A stretch of DNA of 64,000 nt. Origin: Rutidosis leptorrhynchoides. Lineage: Eukaryota > Streptophyta > Magnoliopsida > Asterales > Asteraceae. The translations under genes and the position numbers were made by a program. The notes beneath the pieces are model-generated. The model saw only the letters and a list, made by a program, of their open reading frames with translations, had not been told where the DNA came from and did not search any database. Numbering within the stretch: the first letter of the stretch is position 1; each line of letters begins with the position of its first letter. The DNA lies in contig NC_092336.1 of assembly GCF_046630445.1 (NCBI RefSeq), positions 505,191,001 through 505,255,000 of the forward strand, given 5' to 3'. Below are positions 1-11,798 of the stretch, one piece after another.

Positions 1-335
1 GACGTAGTAATCGGGACAGATCATCGCATTTAATTAAAGAGATCCTAATTTCCTTAAATCTCGAAGAATCAGATCTTATAGATTTCCAAGATTTTCTTTT
101 AAATCCCTTGAATTCCGGAAATTCCACCGTGACTACGTCAAAAGTTAAATCTCTATCTCAATCTGTTGTGATAACTTCACTCGCACGCTTCGAGTAATCC
201 AATTATCTTATCCATATTACTCTACAGTAATAAAACTTTAATTTCTAGCTCGTATGCGTCATGAAAATATACTTATTGTCAACCATGACCATTCCAATCA
301 AATTTCGGGACGAAATTTCTTTAACGGGTAGGTAC
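1..335 (+). mobile_element. Element A: 3' end of internal region with polypurine tract
   Basis: Non-coding tail of an LTR retrotransposon whose body lies left of the window. It resembles 17,556-17,890, the same part of element E. It ends in the module AAATTTCGGGACGAAATTT (300-318), then a purine-rich stretch and GGGTAGGTAC directly before the LTR start. This module precedes every 3' LTR seen in the window. No coding frame is visible. The element looks like a non-autonomous Ty3/gypsy relative. Confidence 0.75.
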
Positions 336-550
336 TGTGACGACCCGGAAATTTCCGACCAAATTTAAACTTAATCTATAAATATTTTCCCGACACGATA
401 AGCAAAATCTGTAATGTTGAGTCTCAAAAGTTTTGGAAACTATGTTCATATAACCAATTACCCTTTGACTAATCCCGACGATTCACGAACAATTAGGTGT
501 AAATAAATATGTAAACATATATGTTTGACTAGATTCTATACACAGGTAAC

Positions 551-620
<70 letters not shown>

Positions 621-892
621 TAATAAATATTAAAGATTCAATAAATTATACAATTGGTAAATATGTTATAATAAAAACATATTAAACTTAAGTAACAAGT
701 TTGAATATAATTGTTATATTAATCTTATTATCATTAATAGTAGTATTATTATAAACAAATTATTATTATTATTATATATATTGTAATGTATAAATATAAA
801 TATAAGAATACATAATAACTGGAAATCATAAAATACAATTTCATCAGAAGGATTAAAAATGTAAAATAATAATAAATAAGTTAATATTACAA

Positions 893-940
<48 letters not shown>

Positions 941-1346
941 CATATTATTATGAATCTGTATATAATTTCTACTTATAATTATTAACATAATGTAATTAAT
1001 AAATATTAAATATTAAATATATATATATATATTACTATATAATATATATTATAAAAATATATAATTAATAATTGTAATATATTAAATTATAATTTAAAAT
1101 ATAATTAATACATTAATTGTTGTTATAGTTATTATTAGCATCATTAAAAGTATAAACATAAAACTTGTTACATGTAATTTGAAATGTTATTATTAGTATT
1201 ATTTGGATTACCATTATTGTTAGTATCAATATTATCATACTATCATCTTTATCAACAATATTATTATTATTAGTATTATTATTAGTATTATTAATTATTA
1301 ATAGTATTAATATATTATTAATGGTTAGATTCAAAAATTAGGAATT

Positions 1347-1406
<60 letters not shown>

Positions 1407-2520
1407 AAGATAAATAATTATAGATATATATGAATACATATACCTACATAAAATACAGATTATTATACAAAATTACATATACAGATATAGATAAATATAA
1501 AAATACAGATATATAAAATAGATAAATAAATAAATACAAGTTATATATATAATACAATTCATTATATATATATATATATATATATATAAATTCATATATA
1601 TAATTATGGATACACTTATAAATACGACTATATGCTCATAAGGACCCATATCAGTTTTAAATCCCTTTCAAACTGTAGTTGATTGATAAATACTGTATCT
1701 AATTGTGGAGATTAAACTTAATTCCATCCAAAATCAGTTAGACATCAATTCTGCTTTTAGTTTTTTTTTTATATAAATCTGTACCCGATCGAATAACTTG
1801 AGTCGACTTAAAGTGCTATAAGACAACCAATTAAACATGATATTAGAGAGAGTTATTCAGTCCTTTATTTATCACCATCAATTAAAATCCTTACAGTTTT
1901 TATCCGATTGAATTTATCAAAGAAAATAACTCAAGAAAACTGTCGGTCCTCTGTTCTTGTTTCATTGTTTGAAAAGCTCGATTTCGAAACACATTTCAAA
2001 ATCTAAAAATGTAAAGTTGTTAGGATTTATTCAAATGATCTTTCTGCAAAATTTGAAGATCCAATTCGTTCTATCGAATCTTAATTTTTGAGTCAAACCT
2101 TTAAATCAAAAAAAGTCAACTTTCTGGTTCATCGTGAAATTCGAGAGCAATTTGATGTTTTAGGATCAACTGAAGGTCAATATAGTTTCTAGGAATCGTT
2201 TACGACTTCTTTCATGTTATAACTTTTAACTAAAACGAACTAGAATTCCAGATTGGGATTTGAGTTCTTGGTCGAATTTTTTTGCTGAATACAGTATCTG
2301 TTCTTTTATTTTTTTTCTTTTGTTTTAATTAAATCAATCATTTAGAAATTACATTCTGTATCCTTTTTAAATCCTAAATCAAATAAAGTAATTTGTTATT
2401 AAATGAATTGGATCCCTGGTCGACTAGGAAATTGAGAAGAAGAAGATAGAGTGGTAAATAGATAGATATGTATATATAGATATGGAATGGGTTTTATTCA
2501 GGAAATATAAAAAAAGAGGA

Positions 2521-2588
2521 ATGGTTGCGGGTGTTATTGGGTATTCAAGAGGTCGCGGGTTCGAGTCCCTCCAGTGGCGTATTTTTTT
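2521..2588 (+). other. tRNA-like box B segment inside LTR A
   Basis: Contains GGTTCGAGTCC (2558-2568), an excellent match to the RNA polymerase III box B of tRNA genes, in a GC-rich patch of very AT-rich DNA. A run of seven T (2582-2588) follows, which could act as a pol III terminator. No convincing D-arm, box A or acceptor stem can be folded, so it is not a functional tRNA gene. It resembles the head of a tRNA-derived SINE. A counterpart lies at the same place in the 5' LTR of element E. Confidence 0.5.
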
Positions 2589-2642
2589 AAAGCTTTCTAC
2601 AAAGGTTGTAACCCTTCAATTATCATTAATTATTATTAATAA

Positions 2643-2688
2643 CTATTATTATTATTATTATTAATTATTATTATTGTCATTACTATGA

Positions 2689-2750
<62 letters not shown>

Positions 2751-2760
2751 ATTATTATAA
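2643..2760 (+). repeat. (ATT)n microsatellite
   Basis: Long near-perfect trinucleotide array within LTR A, just after the tRNA-like segment. It produces the false Ile/Asn-rich reading frames in this area. Confidence 0.9.
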
Positions 2761-3313
2761 ATTTTATCATTTTAGTATTATTATTATTATTATAATTACT
2801 AGTATTATAATAAATTATTAGTATTATAAGTATTGTTATAAGTATCATAATAATAATTATTATTAATATCATAATTATAAGTATTATACCTATTATCATT
2901 ATTATTATGAGTATTAGTTATGAGATTATTATTTTTAACGCTGTAATATTATTATCGTGATGATGAAAAGGTTTATTATTCTTATTATTATTATGAAAAT
3001 AATACAGATTATTATTATTTTCGTAAATATTAGTATTAATACCCTTTTATAAATAATAGAATTGTTAATGTTAACATAATTATTATTAATTATATTATCA
3101 CAAGTATTATTATAAGGTAATTACTAAAATCAGTATCATGACTATCATTAACAATAAGATTAATATCTTTACAAGTATTATTATTAATATCATTGTTATT
3201 GTCATTAATAGAATTATTAACATAAGTATATTATTAATGTTATTATCATTATTGTTATCAGTACTAATATTAACTTAATATAATTAGAACTACTATATTG
3301 ATAAATAAATAAA

Positions 3314-3317
<4 letters not shown>

Positions 3318-3394
<77 letters not shown>
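3318..3394 (+). repeat. (TA)n microsatellite
   Basis: About 38 uninterrupted TA units near the 3' third of LTR A. Translated Ile-Tyr repeats here are artefacts. Confidence 0.95.
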
Positions 3395-3397
<3 letters not shown>

Positions 3398-3977
3398 ATG
3401 GGCACTAACAAGCCCCAGTCAGAGAATTTGAACTGCTTTAGTACTTCGATTTATCATGTCCGATGTGAGTCCCAGAATGATGGGGATATTCTATATGCAT
3501 CCTGTTAAGGTCGGTTACCAGGTGTTCACCATATGAATGAATTTTAATTCGCGAGTTACGCGTGACAATATATGAGATCTTGTGGTCTATTAAAATGATG
3601 AAAATGAATGATTGTGATAAACTAATGAACTCACTAACCTTTTGGTTGACACTTTAAAGCATGTTTATTCTCAGGTATGAAAGAAATCTTCCGCTGTGCA
3701 TTTACTCATTTTAGAGATATTACTTGGAGTCATTCATGACATATTTCGAAAGACGTTGCATTCGATTCATTTAGTTCATCAAGATTACTATTAAGTCATT
3801 CATAGTTTGGATATATTATGAAAGGATATGCATGTCTGTCAACTTTCGATGAAATGGAAGTTTGTCTTTTAAAAATGAATGCAATGTTTGTAAAATGTAT
3901 CATATAGAGGTTAAATACCTCGCGATGTAATCATATGTTATTGTATTCGTCCTTATGGATTAGGACGAGTCGTCTCA

Positions 3978-4410
3978 TAATACATCGGTTTCCAAATACT
4001 ACACTCGTGACATAACAGTCGAATATAATACATGACAAAGGTTTTATTGAATGCAACACTTCATTTAAAAAAAACACGAGACTCCATGCACAGCTTGCTC
4101 AGATAATGCAACAGCGGAAGACTTTCTTAAGGACCTGAGAATAAACATACTTAAACAGTCAACACAAAGGTTGGTGAGATCTATAGGTTTAAAGTTAGCA
4201 TCGATATAAATATAGACCACAAGATTTCATAGTTATAAATATATGTACACTCGCAAGTGTATAAAAGTATTCTATAAGTTGTTGAGCGCTTCGGTAACCA
4301 TACTTAACCATTAATGTAGCATATTCCCTTTATTATGAAATCTCCCTACACTGTACCAAGTGTAGTAAAAACGAAGTACTATGCAACCGTTTACGATACT
4401 AGAGCGACTA
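3978..4410 (-). mobile_element. LTR C, left piece (minus strand)
   Basis: Reverse-complement match to about 6,665-7,095 of LTR B, including the stretch reading TACATCGGTTTCCAAATAC. It is the part near the 3' end of a minus-strand LTR. Its last roughly 170 bases are missing where LTR A abuts. On the right it is split from its other piece (7,275-9,455) by LTR B, with the duplicated GACTA at 4406-4410. Confidence 0.75.
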
Positions 4411-4935
4411 TGTGACGACCCGGAAATTTCTGACCAAATTTAAACTTAATATTTATATAATTCTAACTTGATAAGCAATGAATTTTAATAAATCTTGAAC
4501 CTCTGAAAAGAGTTTTACACAAGCTTTTGGTCACCCTTTTATTCCGACGATTCACGAACGTCTTGATTTAATTGTTTATTATTGTGTATATATATGGATT
4601 TATATATATTTAACTTGAAAATATGATAATTAAATATCTCATTAAGTATATTAACAAAGTATTATATATATTTTTTCATACTACTAATTTAAAGAGTTTT
4701 CAAACAATATATATATTACTATTTAAACGACGTAATTAACTTATGTTAAAATGTATTTACATATAATGTATTACGAGTGTAAATACATCCTTACAAGTAT
4801 TGAATACACTTTATAATATATCAATACATATAAAGTATAGCTATACTCGTATTTCCGTTCAATTTCCTCAAAGAATTCTACTCGCATTCATACGGTATTT
4901 TTACCCGTATTATACACAGCTTCTAGAAGTATTTA

Positions 4936-4955
4936 CTATTGGTATATACCAATAG
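4936..4955 (+). promoter_or_regulatory. 20-bp perfect palindrome around a TATA sequence in LTR B
   Basis: CTATTGGTATATACCAATAG is its own reverse complement and is centred on TATA. The same palindrome occurs in LTR C at 8867-8886. Its left 15 bases occur in LTRs G (from 48954) and I (from 54247). The position, several hundred bases into the LTR, would suit the core promoter; that role is inferred. Confidence 0.5.
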
Positions 4956-5860
4956 AAATCTGCAATTATTTGTGTAATATGTCATCCATGACCTAATCAA
5001 TTTAATATGTCATGCAAGACTTAATACAATTTAACTTATCTTAGATATTTTCACTAAAAGCAAAAATAAGGACCATTTTAACTCATTATTACTCCACATT
5101 TTCTTAAACTAAAAACACACACTTGAATGCTCTCATATCATACTTTAATCTCAGCAACTTTCCTCTTCATAATCAAGGTAAAATACTTCTCAAAATCCTT
5201 GTTCAATTCCTTGTATAGTTGCTATCTTATTATATTTATAAAACTTGTAAAAACTAGAACTTGTTTTGGTGAACACCAAGCTTGTTTGAAAAACTAATCT
5301 AATCTTTCTAACTTAACTCTAATAACACTTATTTATATGTATTATAATGTTATATTAAGTTAATATAAGAACTTATAACTTGTACATATGAAGAACACCT
5401 TGAAACTTAACATATATCCTTTAATCTCCATTCGGTAAAAAGCGGGCTGTTTTGGGTTGGGAATTAAAAACCTATCTTAGACTTTGAGTTCGAGGCTAAA
5501 ACTTTGGAAATATGTTAATATATGTAAATAAGACTTCCAGTATTTTTTCACGATTTTAGACAAAGTGGAAGTATTTTTATCAAAAATCATATATTGGGTG
5601 GATGCCGGGATTTTTCCAAATCTGTCCACCGACACAAAAAGAGGGTAAAGCTCTAAAAATTACTACATGGGATGAACTTTTTGAATTGGTTTTGTAAAAT
5701 TTACTTCTTAATGAATCCATAGTAATTTGATTCACTTTAAACGGAGTTGTAATGAATATTTGGCGAGCAAAACAAAATCTGCTAAAATTAACGTTGAATG
5801 GACGAAATTTATATTATAAAAACTATATTAACCATATCCTTGTTAACTTTTTCTATATCC

Positions 5861-5924
<64 letters not shown>

Positions 5925-6004
5925 GACATGTTATCAGTAGTATAACAAAATATTATAATCTTGGTTAATTCTGTGATTGTATATATGTATAATAATATTC
6001 TTGG

Positions 6005-6162
6005 TACGTCCTAACACAATAAGTATACAATATGTTTTGATAAATCCTAAGAAAATACGTACACAATACGTCTTAGTTAATTCTAAGACAATACGTATAC
6101 AATACGTCTCTGGGTTGATGCAAAGACAATATGTATACAATACGTCGTGGGGTAATTCTAAG

Positions 6163-6163
<1 letters not shown>
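6005..6163 (+). repeat. Minisatellite in LTR B, 36-38 bp units
   Basis: About four to five imperfect tandem units, each containing TAATTCTAAGACAATACGTA or a variant followed by TACAATACGTC. Open frames on both strands here only reflect the repeat period. Confidence 0.8.
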
Positions 6164-6237
<74 letters not shown>

Positions 6238-7274
6238 TATTGGACTGTTGGACTATTTTGGACTACTAACATAAAATGTTAAAAATTATTATATAAGTAT
6301 TCTATGAACTTGCTTTATTTTATTCATATGTCGTATTATTATCTGAATCGTTATTATTGTTATAGGTTCGTGAATCCAAGGACGACGGTCATATTTTTAA
6401 TAAGTTGAAAACTTATTATTAATATACTTTTACTACTGTGAGTATATAGTCCCATTTTTAAACTCTACAAATATGTTGGGATGAGAATACATGCATTTTA
6501 TGTTTTACGCCATAGACACGAGTACTTAAAATATATTCTACATTGAGTTGTACCACTTTGCATATCTTCCCTAATAGCTTGGTAACTAATATTTACATGT
6601 TGTAAGAACATGTATACGCGAATCCTATTGATAGATCTATCGGGTTTGACAACCCCAACCGGGCTAGTCGCTCTAATATCGTAAACGGTTGCATAGTACT
6701 TCATTTTTACTACACTTGGTACAGTGTAGGGAGATTTCATAATAAAGGGAATATGCCACATTAATGGTTAAGTATGGTTACCGAAGCGCTCAACAACTTA
6801 TAGAATATTTTTATACACTTGCGAGTGTACATATATTTATAACTATGAAATCTTGTGGTCTATATTTATATCGATGCTAAACCTATATATCTCACCAACC
6901 TTTGTGTTGACTGTTTAAGTATGTTTATTCTCAGGTCCTTAAGAAAGTCTTCCGCTGTTGCATTATCTGCGCAAGCTGTGCATGGAGTCTCATGCTTTTG
7001 TTTAAATGAAGTGTTGCATTCAATAAAACCTTTGTCATGTATTATATTCGACAGTTATGTCATGTGTGTAGTATTTGGTAACCGATGTATCATGGGAATT
7101 ATTTCTTAAATAATCGCCCACTTGTTTAAAACATGCATTATGTATAATAATGGTGTGCTTTTTATGAAACGAATGCAATATTTTTCTAAAATGTATCATA
7201 TAGAGGTCAAATACCTCGCTATGGGACCAATGAATAATGTACTGCATTTATAGTAATATGGACGGGTCGTTTCA

Positions 7275-9207
7275 GACTAGCCCGGTTGGGGTTGTCAAAC
7301 CCGATAGATCTATCAATAGAATTCGCGCTTACATGTTCTTACAACATGTAAATATTATTTACCAAGCTATTAGGGAAGATATGCAAGGTGGTACAACTCA
7401 ACGTAGAATATATTTTAAGTACTTGTGTCCACGACGTAAAACATAAAATGCATGTATTCTCATCCCAAAATATTTTTAGAGTTTAAAAATGGGACTATAT
7501 ACTCACGGTAGTAAAAGTATATTAATAATAAGTTTTCAACTTATTAAAAATATGGCCGTCGTTCTTGGATTCATGAACCTGTAACAAATATATATGTATA
7601 TCAAAATGTAATACAACTATTATTCATATCGTATCTTCAATCACATGTGATTGTTTAAGTTCATATTTTCAATCACGTGTGATTGTTTAAGTTTATATTT
7701 TCAATCATGTGTGATTGTTTAAATTGTCAAGTTAGCAGTCCAACGTTAGTAGTCCACAGTTAGTAGTCCACAGTTAGTAGTCCACAGTTAGTAGTCCACA
7801 ATTAGTAGTACATAGTATACACGTGTTGTATAAGACTCAATCATGACCCACAATACCGCTATTGTAGTTACACGTATTGTGTATGTGGTGTCTTTTGATT
7901 TATCCGATGTATTGTGTAACCATGACATGTTAGAATGCATGTATAATACAAGAAAAGTTAGCTATGATATGGATAGTATAGATTTTAATGAATTAATCCC
8001 GTAGTCAAATTATCCATTTCTAACCAATATTGTTTTGCCCATAATTTCTTCGTTATAAATCCGTTTTGAGTGAATCAAATTGCTATGGTTTTATAACGAA
8101 CTATAATTTATGAAACTAAACTGAAAAAGTGGTGGTTTGTTGTCGGAGTTACAAGTTATAATCCATATTTGAAAGAGATAGTCATTTCCGTCGAAAGAAC
8201 GACATCTTGATGACCATTTTGAAAAACATACTTCAATTTTGAGTTTAACCATGATTTTTGGATATAGTATCATGTTCATATGAAATATCATTTTTCCAGA
8301 AGAACAACTTTTAAATCAAAGATTATGGTAGTTTTTAATTATCCAACCCAAAACAGCCCCCGGTTTTACTACGACGGCGTATGTCCGGTTTTACGGTGTT
8401 CTTTGTGTTTCCAAGTTTTAACTCATTAATTTAGTATATCATATAGATATAAAACATGTGTTAAGTTGTTTTTTAAAAGTCAAGTTAGAAGGATTAACTT
8501 TGTTTGCGAACAAGTTTAGAATTAACTAAACTATGTTCTAGTTTATAAACTCTTATATAGATATCTATAAATATATGAATTGAACAAGAGTTAAAGTAGA
8601 GTTTTTACCTCAAGTTTAGAATGTAAAGTTGCTAAAAAGATGTAGTAGAACAAAACTTGAGAGAGTTCTTGCAAGTGTGTGAAAATTGGAAGTAAAATTT
8701 GGAAAATGAATGTGTAAAAATGAGTTAGAAATGGTGCTTATTTATAGGCTTGAAAATTTGATTTTTAGTGAAAATATATAAGATAAGTTAAAATGTATTA
8801 AGTCATGGATGACATATTAAATTGATTAGGTCTTGGATGACATATTACAAAAATTATTGCAGATTTCTATTGGTATATACCAATAGTAAATACTTCTATA
8901 AGCTGTGTATAATACGGATAAAAATACCGTTTGAATGCGAGTAGAATTCTTGAGGAAATTGAATGAAAATACGAGTATAGCTATCCTTTATATGTATTGG
9001 TATATTATAAAGTGTATTCAATACTTGTAAGGATGTATTTACACTCGTAATACATTATATGTAAATACATTTTAACATAAGTTAATTACGTCGTTTAAAT
9101 AGTAACATATATATTGTTCAAAAACTCTTTAAATTAGTAGTATGAAAATATATATATAATACTTTGTTAATATACTTAATGAGATATTTAATTATCATAT
9201 TTTCAAG

Positions 9208-9282
<75 letters not shown>

Positions 9283-9455
9283 ATTAATGCAAGTTATGAC
9301 GTTCGTGAATCGTAAGAATAAAAGGGTGACCAAAAGCTTGTGTAAAACTCTCTCCGGAGGTTCAAGACTTATTAAAATTCATTGCTTATCAAGTCGGAAT
9401 TATTAAATCATGTAAATAGTATAATCAAGTAGTCGGAAAAATCCGGGTCGTTACA
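7275..9455 (-). mobile_element. LTR C, right piece (minus strand)
   Basis: Continues minus-strand LTR C after LTR B. The right edge reads GGGTCGTTACA, so on the minus strand the LTR starts TGTAACGACCCGG. It mirrors LTR B along almost its whole length: the 20-bp palindrome is at 8867-8886 here and 4936-4955 in B, and the CAACCCAAAACAGCC patch at 8344 matches the reverse complement of 5443-5460. B and C together form a multi-kilobase inverted repeat. A (TA)n-(CA)n-(TA)n compound microsatellite lies at about 9207-9281. Confidence 0.78.
7632..7808 (+). repeat. Two adjacent minisatellites in LTR C
   Basis: First, three 32-bp units (starts 7638, 7670, 7702), each holding a CAATCACATGTGATTG-type palindrome with CATG or CGTG at the centre. 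Then five 14-bp units of AGTCCACAGTTAGT (about 7736-7808). Related LTRs carry different minisatellites in this position. Confidence 0.85.
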
Positions 9456-9721
9456 GTATATTTATGCATGTATATGTATAGTATATTTATTTGTATGATA
9501 TGGTATGACCCACGGAGCTGGGAGTGCCATAGTGTGTGCGAGTGTGCTATGATGTGAACCATGGAGCCGGTAGCATCATGGTGCACGTGTTGTAATGTGA
9601 ACCACGGAGCTGGTAGCATCAAAGTGTGAACCACGGATCCGGTAGCACTATAAAATGAGGTGTGAACCACGGAGCCGGTAACACCGAAGTGCGAACCACG
9701 GAGCCGGTAGCACTATAAAGG
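9456..9721 (+). mobile_element. LTR D, left piece, with 23-bp minisatellite
   Basis: Sequence between LTR C and element E. It holds about six imperfect copies of GTGAACCACGGAGCCGGTAG (9503-9713), at irregular 29-50 bp spacing. The same unit reappears directly beyond element E (about 21,876-21,930), so E inserted into this array. Confidence 0.7.
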
Positions 9722-11734
9722 TGTGATGACCCAGGAATTTCCAACCAAATTTAAACTTGAATCTTATTTGATTCCGATCCGATAAGCAAAGTATGTAATG
9801 TTAAGCCTCGAATGTTTTGGAATTATATTCATGTAATCGATTACCCTTTGACGATTCCCGACGATTCACGAACAATTGTGTGTAAATAAATATGTAAATA
9901 TAAATGTAAGTATATATATAATAATAATTGGAAAGAATAAAATATAATATAAACATTAATGTTAAATATGTAAAATAAGATATAAAATAATTAAACTGAT
10001 TCTATATATGTAAATAGGACTTTTTATACATAGCTGATATTGTATGTATATGGTATTAAATATAAAATACATAAATATTGATAAATCAAATATAAATTCT
10101 ATGGATAATTATTATTATATTGTTGTAAGATATAAATTAAATGCTCAAAATATGTTGTTATGTATATATGTATATATATCTTAAAGAGGACATAGGTAAT
10201 ATTATTATATTAAATTTAATTACAAGTTGAATATAATTGTTATATTAATGTTATTATCATTACTTTCATTATTATTATTATTTGTAAAATTTGATATGAA
10301 TAATTTGTTATATTATTATTAGTATTATCAATATCAATAGATAACATATAAATATGAAAGTTGAAACATATATAAATTATTATATTATTATTATTATTAA
10401 TATTATTTGTATTATTATAAGTAGTATTAATATAATTAGTGTTAAAATTATAATTATCATTATTTATTATCATTAATACTAGTATTAGTGATGTTATTAT
10501 CATTATTAGTATTTCTATTATTATTATTAGTATTATTTTGATTAGTAATATTATTGTTATTATTTTATATTATCAGTATTTTCTATAACACTTTATTATT
10601 TGATATTAATGTTATTAATATTATGATTAATTCCTTTATTATTATTAGTATATTTATTTATTAGTAATATTTATAATTATTAGCTAATAATTCATATAGA
10701 AACAAACTGATTGGAAATCAAAAACAGGAAACTAGTACGAAGCAGTTGTATATCGCTATCTATTTTCCCTTTATTTTTTTATATTTATCTTTCTATCTGC
10801 TCCATCTAAATCGAATATATCTGTACGTCCACTTGCTCCCTTTATACAACTATCGATTTCCTTTCAATATGAAGAAAAATTATACGAGTTCTCCACCTTC
10901 TATATCAGTTACAGCATCCAGTGATTGTTTTTTTTTAAACTGATACTGTAATATATTTTTTTTCTCGTATCCCCTGTTTGTGTTCGTAAAAATCAAAAGC
11001 TTGATTTCGAAGTATTTTTCAAAAACTAACAATGCCGTTTTACTAGGAATATTTCATTTAAACTATCTGCAAATTTCTAGCCTTCAATTCCTCTTCTTGA
11101 TTTCTAATTCTTAAGTCAAAGTTTTAAATTCTAAAAGTCAAACCTTGTTCTATAATCAAATTGAAGTTTTAGGGATTGCTTCAGATTAAATTGTGTATTC
11201 AAAACGTTTTTAATTATGATTTTAAACATGTTTCATATTATAATAATATTGTAAAACATCCCAGAAATCAAAATCATTTTTTTTTAAAGTAGACAGCGAC
11301 GAACAAGCAGGTCAGGTGTTTTTTTAGTTTTTTTATTTAATTTTATTTATTTATTTAAGTACTGATTTGTATATGTATATGAAAGTAATTAAATCATTGT
11401 TATAATGATCTAATTTTTGGCCGATTAAATTAAAATGAAGAAGAAGGTTAGTAGAGACAGGAATTTTAAGATATATATATTTCGGTTTAGTAGTTTATCA
11501 GAAAAATGAGATTGGAGGATTGGTTATGTGTGTTTGAGTGAGATCAGAAGGTCTCGAGTTCGAACCCGGGTGGCGGCGGTTATTTTTTTTAAAGTTTTTT
11601 GGAAGGTAGCCTACTTTTATTTATTATCATTGATATTGTTGTTATTATTGTTATTATTATTGTTATTGTTATTATTAGCATTAATATTACTAATATTATT
11701 ATTATTAATGTTATTATTACTATAGATAAAATTC

Positions 11735-11798
<64 letters not shown>

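Larger units (their letters stand above)
336..3977 (+). mobile_element. LTR A (3' LTR of element A, about 3.6 kb)
   Basis: Begins TGTGACGACCCGG after the polypurine tract and ends near GACGAGTCGTCTCA, matching the LTR ends of element E. Much of its unusual length is simple repeats: (TA)n at about 553-617, 896-935, 1351-1402, 1561-1588 and 3318-3394, and (ATT)n at about 2643-2755. Directly beyond its end lies minus-strand LTR C, cut off abruptly, so A probably inserted into C. The 5-bp duplication cannot be checked because the other end is outside the window. Confidence 0.75.
4411..7274 (+). mobile_element. Solo LTR B (2,864 bp) with target-site duplication GACTA
   Basis: Begins TGTGACGACCCGGAAATTTC and ends GACGGGTCGTTTCA. 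It is flanked on both sides by GACTA (4406-4410 and 7275-7279), the 5-bp duplication expected for integrase insertion. Only one LTR lies between, with no primer site or internal region, so this is a solo LTR left by LTR-LTR recombination. It sits inside LTR C, a relative in the opposite orientation. It contains (TA)n at about 5868-5921 and 6167-6234, and a 36-38 bp minisatellite between them. Confidence 0.88.

Noticed and set aside
1113-1334. Asn/Ile-rich reading frames (also near 2,636, 10,240, 11,599-11,856 and 11,974)
   Set aside because: They are translations of ATT and TA repeats within LTRs, with no protein-like composition.
2521-2588. A functional tRNA gene
   Set aside because: Box B is good, but no acceptor stem, D-arm or anticodon arm can be folded.
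3217-3411. Ile-Tyr repeat frames (also near 5,752, 5,977 and 33,391-33,830)
   Set aside because: Artefacts of (TA)n, (CA)n and (TG)n microsatellites.
7632-7808. CRISPR-like array of palindromic repeats
   Set aside because: Units are directly adjacent with no unique spacers, and the DNA is from a plant nuclear LTR; this is a minisatellite.
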